Part shown: piece after piece, positions 49,610 to 57,596 of the stretch
Layout: each line of letters opens with the position of its first letter
Position numbering within the stretch: position 1 is the first letter of the stretch
Assembly: GCA_034435055.1 (NCBI GenBank)
Contig: DAOTXS010000056.1
Coordinates: 124,001 to 188,000 of the forward strand
Direction: 5' to 3'
DNA length: 64,000 nucleotides
Source of the DNA: DAOTXS01 sp034435055
GTDB lineage: Bacteria; Chloroflexota; Anaerolineae; UBA4142
The notes under the pieces: model-generated
Told to the model about the DNA's origin: nothing
Databases searched by the model: none
Seen by the model: only the letters and a program-made list of their open reading frames with translations
Position numbers and translations under genes: made by a program

Positions 49610-51330
49610 TACGTCCCTTCCATATCGAGCGGCTTGGCGAATGGTTCCATCTCTGTCAGTGGACGTCCAAAAGCAATCTTGGGATAGGCATTTGCAAGCG
49701 GATCGATCATGACCTGCAATAGAAACGGAGAATGTGGTTCTTCCCACATCTTCGTCAGCGCACTGGGCACATCCGCCGGCTCCTGCACGGTGGTTGCCGC
49801 AATGCCGTACGCTTCTGCAATACGCGCAAAATCAGGGGCGGAGTACCCCCAAAAGGTCGAAGGATAACGTGCTTCAAAATAACTTTGCTGGAATTGGCGC
49901 ACCATACCCTGACATTGATTATTGAGAATGATTATTTTGATTGGCAGTTGATGATGCTTAACCGTTTGTAATTCCTGAATATTTATTTGAAAGCCGCCAT
50001 CACCCGCGATAACCACTACCGGATGATTGGCCACAGCAGATGCTACGCCGATAGCTGCGGGGAGTGAAAACCCCATCGCACCCATCCCGCCTGAGGTAAG
50101 AAAATGTTGATCAGCGCGCACTTCGCAGGATTGCGCCGCCCACATTTGATGCTGTCCCACATCGACTACAAAAGCAGAAGCACGTTCCGACACTGCAGAT
50201 AACTGATGCATCAATTCGTTAGGGTTAATACCGGGAATACCTTGAATTTCGTCAATATCGCGCCACTTTTGTCGTAATTCAGTAATTTCCGCCAACCAAT
50301 CCGCGTGCGCCGGCATATTGCGTGAGGGCGCCAGCTCAATTGCCGATTCCAAAAAAGAATACACATCTGCAATAATCGGGTAGCACCCTGTAACACGATT
50401 ATTGATCTCGCCGGGTTCGCAATCAACATGGTAAATCTCCCGTCCCTGCTTGAACGCCTCTGTCTCTGAACCGGTTTGCCGAATATCGAGACGACTGCCA
50501 AGCACAAGCAGAAAATCGGATTGACCAACCGCTAGATTTGTCCATCGATTGCCGTAGCTTCCCAACATCCCCACTCGCAGAGGATGGTTATAAGGCAACG
50601 TGTTCACACCTAGTAGCGAATTGACTACTGGCACATGTACAAGATTTACAAATTCGCGGAACAATGAAATAGCACGCGCCGCACGGATACCCCCACCCGC
50701 AAGAATTAGCGGTCGCTTGGCATTGCGTAACGCATTTAGTAATCGCTCAACATCTGGCAAATTTGGAACTAGGAGTTCTGGCTTGGATAAACGCCGAGGT
50801 AAATCGACAACAATATCCGCACGCTGAATATCCATCGGCACATCGATGAGCACGGGACCGGGACGCCCCGTTTGCGCGATGGTGAACGCTTCGGTCAGCA
50901 AGGCTGGCACTTGTTCAGGGGATTGTACACACCATGCCGCTTTGGTAATTGGTCGAGCCATCGAAACAATGTCCGTTTCTTGAAAACCGAGTTGGCGGAT
51001 CGCTCGTTCACCTTTTTGCTCGCTTCGATTCACTTGCCCGGTAATAAAAACTGCTGGTGATGAATCGAAATAGCAACTGCCAATGCCGGTCAGTAGATTT
51101 GTCGCTCCAGGTCCACTGGTTGCCATAGCGACTCCCGGCACCCCATTGACGCGCGCCATTGCATCTGCGGCAAATGCGGCGGCTTGCTCATGATGCATAC
51201 TCACAAGTTGCATCTTACCCTGCCGATAAACCGAGTCCACCATATGCGTGGTCATTCCACCGACCACTTCAAAGATATGTGTGACCCCTTGGGCGTGTAA
51301 AAAACCTGCAATATAGTCAGAAACTTTCAT
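49609..51330 (-). CDS. Thiamine-diphosphate enzyme, acetolactate-synthase-like (YerE-like candidate)
   Basis: The 573-residue protein has all three ALS-type domains. The N-terminal PYR domain has catalytic Glu48 in MHHEQAAAFAADAMARV, the middle domain may bind FAD, and the C-terminal PP domain has the ThDP signature GDGGFQINIQELQTVKHHQL...NN. It lies among ddhABC and a reductase, not with ilv genes. In Yersinia the ALS-like flavoenzyme YerE adds a two-carbon unit from pyruvate to C4 of CDP-3,6-dideoxy-4-ketoglucose. That role is the best inference here, though plain acetolactate synthase cannot be excluded from sequence alone. AAGGA precedes the ATG. Confidence 0.75.
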   Translation of the reverse strand: MKVSDYIAGFLHAQGVTHIFEVVGGMTTHMVDSVYRQGKMQLVSMHHEQAAAFAADAMARVNGVPGVAMATSGPGATNLLTGIGSCYFDSSPAVFITGQVNRSEQKGERAIRQLGFQETDIVSMARPITKAAWCVQSPEQVPALLTEAFTIAQTGRPGPVLIDVPMDIQRADIVVDLPRRLSKPELLVPNLPDVERLLNALRNAKRPLILAGGGIRAARAISLFREFVNLVHVPVVNSLLGVNTLPYNHPLRVGMLGSYGNRWTNLAVGQSDFLLVLGSRLDIRQTGSETEAFKQGREIYHVDCEPGEINNRVTGCYPIIADVYSFLESAIELAPSRNMPAHADWLAEITELRQKWRDIDEIQGIPGINPNELMHQLSAVSERASAFVVDVGQHQMWAAQSCEVRADQHFLTSGGMGAMGFSLPAAIGVASAVANHPVVVIAGDGGFQINIQELQTVKHHQLPIKIIILNNQCQGMVRQFQQSYFEARYPSTFWGYSAPDFARIAEAYGIAATTVQEPADVPSALTKMWEEPHSPFLLQVMIDPLANAYPKIAFGRPLTEMEPFAKPLDMEGT

Positions 51331-52258
51331 CCATCTTTCCTTTTATTCGTTCGCTCCGATACCAAGCAATCGTTTGCTTCAATCCCTCATCTAGAGATGT
51401 TTGCGGCGACCAATCAATCGCATTCTGTAATCGCGAAATATCTGCCCGCAAATCGGTGGGATAGTCAAGCGTGGTTTGCTTATCTCCCCAACGGAGAGGC
51501 AAACTTGGATCAATCAGATCTCGAATCTGTTCAACAATTTGGCGTATAGGGATAGCATGCCCTGATGCCAAATTGAAAATGCCTTGGACAGAAGATGTTT
51601 TGGCGGTCTGCCAAATCGCTCGCGCAACATCTTGGACAAACAGATAATCCCACTGTTGTTTACCTTGTGTAAGAGTTGGCATTTTCCCGTCCAATAGTGT
51701 AAGAATCACATACGGAATTAGAAAGTGAGACGCATCCATTGGTCCGTAAGCAGCAAACAAGCGCAACCAAACAAAACGAATATCATAGCATTCGCACAGT
51801 TTCCGGCTTAACAGTGCCGCGCTGAGTTTGGCAGCGCCGTACAATGTATTCGGATGCGGTAAGGAATCTTCGGTGCGCACACCGTCATGACGTCCATATT
51901 CCGCTTGTGAACCTAATCCAATCCAACATTGGCATCCGCTGGTCTTTGCAACTTGGAGCAAATTTAGAGTGCTATACAGATTTTGAATTTGCGAGAGGTC
52001 ATCGCGGTGTGCGCCGCTGACTCCCGTCCATCCCAGATGGAATACCACTGTAGGGGCAAACTTTCGAAGCGCAGAGTCAAAATAGGCAACATCGGTCAAA
52101 TCACCTGTAATCAGGTGGAGATGTTGAACTAGACTTTGCACTCTCCAGAGATTAGCATTGGGGCGGACTAGTATTGCTACCTGGCAATCCTGCCCAACAA
52201 GCCACCGCACAAGATGCGCGCCGATAAAGCCAGTAGCACCAGTGACCAGACATTTCAT
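51317..52258 (-). CDS. Extended SDR NAD(P)-dependent sugar reductase/epimerase (YerF- or RfbJ-like role)
   Basis: The 313-residue extended SDR has MKCLVTGATGFIGAHLVRWL (TGxxGxxG), FHLGWTGVSG, a GLGSQAEYG Ser element and the catalytic YGAAK (YxxxK). In ddh clusters such SDRs reduce the 4-keto group (abequose or paratose synthases) or, as YerF, the side-chain ketone installed by YerE. Its place between ddhC and the ThDP enzyme supports a YerF-like role. It is ATGA-coupled to the ddhC gene upstream and overlaps the ThDP gene by 14 bases. Confidence 0.78.
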   Translation of the reverse strand: MKCLVTGATGFIGAHLVRWLVGQDCQVAILVRPNANLWRVQSLVQHLHLITGDLTDVAYFDSALRKFAPTVVFHLGWTGVSGAHRDDLSQIQNLYSTLNLLQVAKTSGCQCWIGLGSQAEYGRHDGVRTEDSLPHPNTLYGAAKLSAALLSRKLCECYDIRFVWLRLFAAYGPMDASHFLIPYVILTLLDGKMPTLTQGKQQWDYLFVQDVARAIWQTAKTSSVQGIFNLASGHAIPIRQIVEQIRDLIDPSLPLRWGDKQTTLDYPTDLRADISRLQNAIDWSPQTSLDEGLKQTIAWYRSERIKGKMDESF

Positions 52259-53574
52259 TTATGAATTGTATCTAGTTGGTGGAATGCATCCAAGATATAA
52301 TCGAGCATTGCCGGGGTCAAGCCTGGATAGACGCCAATCCAAAACACATTATTCATAACGAAATCAGCATTTTCTAACTTTCCCACAACACGCGACGGCA
52401 CTTGATGATAAGCCGGTTGACGCACCAAGTTACCGCCGAACAATAAGCGAGTTGATATTTTGCGCGATTCCAAGAATTCTACCACTTGCTTCCGTGAAAA
52501 GGGGGCATTAGATCGGATAGCGATAGGAAAGCCAAACCAACTTGGCTCGCTTTGAGCAGTAGCTTGAGGTAAGACAAAATATTCTTCGAGATCACGCAAC
52601 CCATCAAAAAGGAGTTGAAAATTATGCCGCCGTGCTTCAATAAAGCGCGGAAGTTTTTTCAACTGCGCCACACCAACCGCCGCTTGCATATCGGTCAGTT
52701 TTAAGTTATAGCCAATGTGCGAGTATATGTACTTGTGATCGTAACCTTGCGGCAAACCGCCCATCTGCCAATCAAAGCGTTTACCGCAAGTATTCTCTTT
52801 CCCCGGCTCGCACCAACAATCGCGTCCCCAATCGCGGAATGATTCGACCAGCTTTTTCAAAGCCGGGTGATCAATTAGAACACAGCCCCCCTCACCCATC
52901 GTGATGTGATGGGCTGGATAGAAACTTGTTGTTGCCAGATTGCCAAATGTGCCAACCAACTTGCCGCGATATTTTGCGCCAACCGCATCACAACAATCTT
53001 CGATCAACCACAAATTATGCCGATGTACAAAATCAAGAACCTTATCAAGATCAAAAGGATTGCCAAGTGTGTGAGCAAGCATCACAGCACGGGTTTTACT
53101 CGACCATGCCGCCTCAAGCTGATGAACATCAATATTGTACGTTGGAATCAAGGTATCAACAAATACCGGAACGAAATGATTCTGGATGATGGGGTTGACT
53201 GTCGTGGGAAAACCAGTTGCGGCGGTGATTACTTCGTCTCCGGGTTGTAGGCGGCGATCACCCAATTGAGGAGACGTAAGCGTCGATAAAGCTAACAAGT
53301 TAGCAGATGAACCTGAGTTGACCAGTACTGCATGACGTAATCCAAAGAATCGCGCAAATTCGTGTTCAAATTGTTCCGCAAAACGCCCGGCCGTCAACCA
53401 AAAATCGAGCGACGCATCAACCAGCTGAATCAGCTCGTCCGCGTCAAAGACGCGACCGGCATAAGGGATTGTTGTTTTGCCAGGGATAAATGGCTGCGCG
53501 GCAAATGCTTCGTCGAAATATTGGCGTACCAAATCAACAATTTTGCCACGGAGCAAATTTGCCTTCTCATCCAT
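52255..53574 (-). CDS. rfbH: CDP-4-keto-6-deoxy-D-glucose 3-dehydrase (E1)
   Basis: This 439-residue enzyme is of the DegT fold but is PMP-dependent and [2Fe-2S]-containing. The usual PLP lysine is replaced by His in TTSFYPAHHITMGEGG, and cluster ligands are visible as DCCDAVG and DCWCEPGKENTC (CxC then C after seven residues). It removes the 3-OH of CDP-4-keto-6-deoxyglucose, with electrons from an E3 (DdhD) reductase that is not found in this window. ATG 53574 gives the family's usual length (~437) and overlaps the ddhB stop by 8 bases. It commits the pathway to 3,6-dideoxyhexoses. Confidence 0.93.
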   Translation of the reverse strand: MDEKANLLRGKIVDLVRQYFDEAFAAQPFIPGKTTIPYAGRVFDADELIQLVDASLDFWLTAGRFAEQFEHEFARFFGLRHAVLVNSGSSANLLALSTLTSPQLGDRRLQPGDEVITAATGFPTTVNPIIQNHFVPVFVDTLIPTYNIDVHQLEAAWSSKTRAVMLAHTLGNPFDLDKVLDFVHRHNLWLIEDCCDAVGAKYRGKLVGTFGNLATTSFYPAHHITMGEGGCVLIDHPALKKLVESFRDWGRDCWCEPGKENTCGKRFDWQMGGLPQGYDHKYIYSHIGYNLKLTDMQAAVGVAQLKKLPRFIEARRHNFQLLFDGLRDLEEYFVLPQATAQSEPSWFGFPIAIRSNAPFSRKQVVEFLESRKISTRLLFGGNLVRQPAYHQVPSRVVGKLENADFVMNNVFWIGVYPGLTPAMLDYILDAFHQLDTIHK

Positions 53575-54547
53575 TGGCAAAAAACTCTTGATACCACTTG
53601 ATGGTGGCACACAACCCTTCATCCAGCGAAAAGAGGGGATGCCAACCTAAGATTTGTCGAGCTTTACTCGCACTGAGATATTGCCGCATAATTTCATTGG
53701 TCGCCTGATTACGAATATCCGGTTGTAATTTCGAGCCCATCAAAGTGAGAATGCGTTGAACAAGTTGTAATACAGTGACTTGATTTTCGTTGGAGAAGTT
53801 GAATGCCTGTCCACGCAATTCCGGCATTGCATTCAATTTTTCTGCAACTAGAATGTACGCGGCTGCGCCATCTTCAACATAGAAATAATCGCGGATATAA
53901 TTTCCATCGGAACGGATAATGGGGGGCACGCCACGCACAATCGAACGAATGGTGCCGGGGACGAGGCGATTCCAATTGAGATCGCCACCGCCATAGAAAT
54001 TACCGCAACGCGTGATGACGATAGGTAAATCAAAAGTTTGCGCAAAAGTCTGGGCAATTAAATCGGCGCACGATTTGCTGACGTCGTACGGATGACGACC
54101 CTGCAAGGGCATCGATTCGTCGTAGGGAAGTTGATTCTGTTCGCCGTAGGCTTTGTCAGACGATGCGGTAACTATTTGTTTGACGGTTGGAACGCGCCGC
54201 GCCGCTTCCAGCAATGCCCAAGTACCTCCGATATTGGTTGCAAATGTTGAGACCGGGTTGCGATTGGCAATGCCAACAATCGACTGCGCGGCTAAGTGAA
54301 ATATGGTATCAATCTCATATTCGCCAAGTGTGCGTTCGAGGACTGCCTGGTCACACACATCGCCGCGCACCACTTTGACCTTCTCCAGCAAGTGGGTACG
54401 CACTAGTTCGCTTTGCGGAATCCAGTCGCGTACAAGACAAACTACCTCCGCCTTTAATTCGATTAATCGGTGCACCAACCAACTGCCGAGTAGGCCGGTA
54501 GCACCGGTTACGAAGGTGGGGCGATCACGCCAAAAAGATACATTCAC
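53567..54547 (-). CDS. rfbG: CDP-glucose 4,6-dehydratase
   Basis: The 326-residue extended SDR has TFVTGATGLLGSWLVHRL (NAD-binding TGxxGxxG), IFHLAAQSIVG, TASSDKAYGE and the catalytic YDVSK (YxxxK). It converts CDP-D-glucose to CDP-4-keto-6-deoxy-D-glucose. I place the start at GTG 54547, which overlaps the upstream stop as GTGA and has GGAGG 8 bases before it. The resulting N-terminus (MNVSFWRDRPTFVTG) matches family members that begin with an FW motif close to the start. ATG 54562 or TTG 54583 would overlap further into ddhA. Confidence 0.92.
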   Translation of the reverse strand: MNVSFWRDRPTFVTGATGLLGSWLVHRLIELKAEVVCLVRDWIPQSELVRTHLLEKVKVVRGDVCDQAVLERTLGEYEIDTIFHLAAQSIVGIANRNPVSTFATNIGGTWALLEAARRVPTVKQIVTASSDKAYGEQNQLPYDESMPLQGRHPYDVSKSCADLIAQTFAQTFDLPIVITRCGNFYGGGDLNWNRLVPGTIRSIVRGVPPIIRSDGNYIRDYFYVEDGAAAYILVAEKLNAMPELRGQAFNFSNENQVTVLQLVQRILTLMGSKLQPDIRNQATNEIMRQYLSASKARQILGWHPLFSLDEGLCATIKWYQEFFANG

Positions 54548-55320
54548 TGCCAAACCCTCCATGGCGCATTCCCTTTGTCCCAAAGTTCGTTCAGGTATTT
54601 GTACTCGCGGTATGTATCCATCGTATAGAAGAAGCCATTATGCCGGTACGCCATCAATTGACCCTCGTGCGCAAGGCGTTCCAATGGCTCATGCTCTAAA
54701 ACACACTCATCACCATCGAGGTAATCGAATACACGGCGTTGGAACACCATGTACCCTGCATTCACCCAGCCATCGACCTGAGGTTTCTCGGCAAAGTTGA
54801 TCACCTTACCCGCAACATCCAAATCCAACACGCCAAACCGCGACATCGGGCGAACAGTCGTCACCGTTGCCACGCGTCCATGCCGTCTATGAAAATCGAC
54901 AAGCGCGTGAAAATCTACATCAGCCACCCCATCACCGTAGGTTACCATGAAGGTATCGCCGTCAATGTATTTCTCGATGCGTTTGATACGCCCGCCGGTC
55001 ATGGTGGTCAAGCCGGTCTCGGCAAGCGTTACTTGAAAATCCTGTTCTCCGTGCGCTTCGTGATAGGTAATCCGATTTTGCTGACCGAGCGCAATCGTCA
55101 AATCATTAGTCATCGCCTCATAATTAAGAAAATATTCTTTGATCATTTTTCCGCGATAGCCCAAGCATAATACAAATTCGCGAAAGCCCCAATGCGCATA
55201 GGATTTCATAATGTGCCAGAGAATCGGACGTCCACCGATTTCGACCATCGGCTTGGGACGATATTCGGTTTCTTCGCGCAGGCGCGTCCCCAAACCGCCG
55301 CATAAAATCACTACTTTCAT
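54544..55320 (-). CDS. rfbF: Glucose-1-phosphate cytidylyltransferase
   Basis: The 258-residue protein has the sugar nucleotidyltransferase start MKVVILCGGLGTRLREETEYRPKPMVEIG and the RfbF/DdhA hallmarks YRGKMIKEYF, FMVTYGDGVADVD, NFAEKPQVDGWVNAGYMVF and EGQLMAYRHNGFFYTMDT. It makes CDP-glucose from CTP and glucose-1-phosphate, the first step of CDP-dideoxyhexose synthesis. Its length equals the family norm (~257). Its ATG overlaps the stop of the ABC ATPase gene (ATGA) and its own stop overlaps the ddhB start, so the block is translated as a unit. Confidence 0.95.
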   Translation of the reverse strand: MKVVILCGGLGTRLREETEYRPKPMVEIGGRPILWHIMKSYAHWGFREFVLCLGYRGKMIKEYFLNYEAMTNDLTIALGQQNRITYHEAHGEQDFQVTLAETGLTTMTGGRIKRIEKYIDGDTFMVTYGDGVADVDFHALVDFHRRHGRVATVTTVRPMSRFGVLDLDVAGKVINFAEKPQVDGWVNAGYMVFQRRVFDYLDGDECVLEHEPLERLAHEGQLMAYRHNGFFYTMDTYREYKYLNELWDKGNAPWRVWQ

Positions 55321-56624
55321 GGATTGCTCTCTTGGGACGAAACTGTATCAAATGGTCCGAGATAACTCGTCTGCCATGCCAGTTTAGGGCGAACAACGCC
55401 AATCCACTGCCCGCCAAATTCTTTGCGCATGGCACCGGTATCGTGAACTGTAAATGAGACAACTTCACGTTCTAGAACTTGAGGGAGCGTCACGTCCATT
55501 AGAATTATTGCATTGACGCTATAGCGACCTTCATTGAGAAAATTACCTGGGAGGGTACAAACAGTGCGATACAATCCTACAGTATGGGGCCTGTCGTACC
55601 ATTCATCCCGAATAAGATTAACCGAGTGCATATTGGCTGATGCAAGTACTGGCACACCCATCTGATCGAGCAGGTGAATGCTTGTAGCTATGCGTGCCTC
55701 CGGTTTGAGATTCCAAAATTCGATCTGAATTTCTATGGCATCCTGAATATCCACGTCGGACGTAACTTGACCGCCCGAGACAATTCGAACTGCGTGTAAA
55801 CGAGCGTTTTCATTACCGGGAGCGGTGTCGATCGTTTGCCACACTCTTTCCCCATACGACTGTTTGCCTAGTGCAATATATTCGCTGATCACATCCCCGG
55901 ATGCTCCGTCGCTATATTTTTTCCCCTGCACCAACAAAATGGCTCGTGGGCAGAGGTTGGCCAAACTACCGAGGTTATGGCTGACAAATAATACAGTTCG
56001 CCCTTCCTTTGTCACATGACTCATTTTGCCCAGACATTTTTTTTGAAACGCCGCATCTCCTACCGCTAGTACTTCATCTACCAGCAAAATCTCCGGCTCC
56101 AAATGTGCGGCTACAGCAAACGCAAGGCGCATATACATTCCACTCGAATAATGCTTAACGGTCGTATCAATGAATTTCTCGACTTCGGCAAAGGTGACAA
56201 TCTCATCAAACTTGCGATCGATCTCGTTTTTTTTCATGCCCAGGATTGCGCCGCTAAGATAGATATTTTCGCGACCGGTCAATTCGGGGTGGAAACCTGT
56301 CCCGACTTCCAACAACGTGCCAACCCGGCCACGGATTTCCACACGACCTTTCGTTGGCTCAGTAATGCGTGCTAGGATCTTCAATAACGTGCTTTTGCCG
56401 GCACCATTGCGCCCAATAATTCCAAGCGCTTCACCTTGCTTGACTTGAAAACAAATATCTTCCAGCGCCCAAATCCAAGAATCAGACTCGCGCTGGATCT
56501 TTGATCTTCGGAAAGGAGTAAGGGTAGCATCGACTAACGTGTCTCGCAGGGTCTTGTAGCGTTCATGCAAACCAATGCGATATTGTTTGCTGAGGTACTC
56601 AACTCGAATCGCAATGTCGGTCAT
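55317..56624 (-). CDS. wzt: Polysaccharide ABC exporter ATP-binding subunit with C-terminal glycan-binding domain (Wzt)
   Basis: In the 435-residue protein the ATPase (residues 1-250) has Walker A G71-RNGAGKS78, a signature HYSSGMYMRL, Walker B EILLVDEVLAVGD and an H-loop FVSHN. Residues 280-420 form a beta-rich Wzt-C domain (ENARLHAVRIVSGG, IQIEFWNL, SVNAIILMDVTLP) like the one that recognises the finished O-polysaccharide end in Gram-negatives. This implies ABC-dependent export of a capped glycan. It is ATGA-coupled to the permease gene. Confidence 0.92.
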   Translation of the reverse strand: MTDIAIRVEYLSKQYRIGLHERYKTLRDTLVDATLTPFRRSKIQRESDSWIWALEDICFQVKQGEALGIIGRNGAGKSTLLKILARITEPTKGRVEIRGRVGTLLEVGTGFHPELTGRENIYLSGAILGMKKNEIDRKFDEIVTFAEVEKFIDTTVKHYSSGMYMRLAFAVAAHLEPEILLVDEVLAVGDAAFQKKCLGKMSHVTKEGRTVLFVSHNLGSLANLCPRAILLVQGKKYSDGASGDVISEYIALGKQSYGERVWQTIDTAPGNENARLHAVRIVSGGQVTSDVDIQDAIEIQIEFWNLKPEARIATSIHLLDQMGVPVLASANMHSVNLIRDEWYDRPHTVGLYRTVCTLPGNFLNEGRYSVNAIILMDVTLPQVLEREVVSFTVHDTGAMRKEFGGQWIGVVRPKLAWQTSYLGPFDTVSSQESNP

Positions 56625-57484
56625 ATTATATCTGCAAATGTTTTTTCCATACGATGGAAATACACCAAGCCGCCTATTAACAAAATTGCCACCACTAGTA
56701 TCGAAACAATAAAAAGTGAACTCTGTGTTGTGTTATAACCCAAAAGTGCCCAACGAAATCCGTTTACAACTCCCACCATCGGATTCAGTCCGTAAATTAT
56801 CCGCCAAGTTTCAGGCACAAGATTAGTTGAATATGCGATGGGTGTGACAAAAAGCCAAAACTGTGTCAAAAAAGGAATAATGTATCTGACATCGCGGTAT
56901 TGAACATTCAACGCGGATAGCCATAAGCCAATCGCCAGCGCAGTGGCGATGGCAAGCAACAAAAACAATGGGAATGTGATGATTGCTAATGTAGGGACAA
57001 TGCCATAGTACATCAGCATGCCTAAAAAGAGAATGAAGGCAAAGACAAAATCAGCAAGCCCCGCCAGCACGGCAGAGAACGGAATAGTTAGGCGCGGGAA
57101 ATAGACTTTGGTAATCAACTGCTGATTCAGCACTAGGCTATTACTCGATTCGGTCAAGGCATGAGAGAAAATTTGCCAGGGCAACAGACCAGCGTACACA
57201 AAAATCGGATAAGGAATTCCGTCGGAGGGTATACCGGCAAGTTTTCCAAAGAACACACTGAACACAACCATCGTTAGAAAAGGTTGCAAGATTGCCCACG
57301 CCACACCCAAGGCAGTCTGTTTATACCGCACCTTGAGATCACGCCAGATCAAGAAAAACAACAATTCCCGATAAGTCCATAATTCGCGCAAATTTAACCG
57401 AACCCAACCGCTGGAAGGAACGATCGTAATGAGGGGAAGTGTATCGCTCGAAATTGCCTGCGTCTCAATCGATGGTGAATTCAC
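56621..57484 (-). CDS. wzm: Polysaccharide ABC exporter permease (Wzm)
   Basis: The 287-residue ABC-2 permease has six membrane helices. A cytoplasmic N-terminal segment RELLFFLIWRDLKVRYKQTALGVAWAILQPF leads in, and the C-terminal end ENGLIYFHRMEKTFADII-like is family-typical (GGLVYFHRMEKTFADII). With Wzt it flips undecaprenyl-linked polysaccharide across the membrane. It is the first gene of the ~22 kb operon. The start is GTG 57484, with no ribosome site; the promoter lies so close that a leaderless message is likely. Confidence 0.9.
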   Translation of the reverse strand: MNSPSIETQAISSDTLPLITIVPSSGWVRLNLRELWTYRELLFFLIWRDLKVRYKQTALGVAWAILQPFLTMVVFSVFFGKLAGIPSDGIPYPIFVYAGLLPWQIFSHALTESSNSLVLNQQLITKVYFPRLTIPFSAVLAGLADFVFAFILFLGMLMYYGIVPTLAIITFPLFLLLAIATALAIGLWLSALNVQYRDVRYIIPFLTQFWLFVTPIAYSTNLVPETWRIIYGLNPMVGVVNGFRWALLGYNTTQSSLFIVSILVVAILLIGGLVYFHRMEKTFADII

Positions 57485-57491
57485 GTCAACG

Positions 57492-57519
57492 ATTTTACCA
57501 CAGGTGAATCGTTTGTCAA
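57492..57519 (-). promoter_or_regulatory. Sigma-70-type promoter of the glycan operon, probably leaderless
   Basis: On the minus strand a perfect TTGACA (57519-57514) is 16 bases from TAAAAT (57497-57492). Initiation would fall near 57485, next to the GTG start at 57484. It is the only promoter I see for the long run of genes down to 35.5 kb. Confidence 0.8.
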
Positions 57520-57553
57520 TTTACCTTTCGATTTTCTGACTCGCGAGGAAATA

Positions 57554-57585
57554 AAAATCGGCAGAGCTTCCACTCTGCCGATTTT
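57554..57585 (-). terminator. Intrinsic terminator of the secreted repeat protein gene
   Basis: A perfect 13-bp stem AAAATCGGCAGAG (57554-57566) pairs with CTCTGCCGATTTT (57573-57585) around a 6-base loop. On the minus strand it is followed by TTTTTAT. It lies 12 bases after the stop of the repeat protein gene and ahead of the glycan operon promoter, so it keeps the two units apart. Confidence 0.92.
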
Positions 57586-57596
57586 GCTTATACTGT

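Noticed and set aside
49609..51330. Biosynthetic acetolactate synthase (ilvB)
   Set aside because: No ilvN, ilvC or leu genes are present and the gene is locked by overlaps into a CDP-dideoxysugar block. Kept as an alternative in the feature text, not as the main call.
54544..54583. ATG 54562 or TTG 54583 as start of CDP-glucose 4,6-dehydratase
   Set aside because: GTG 54547 has GGAGG at the right distance, forms a GTGA overlap with the upstream stop and gives the expected N-terminus.
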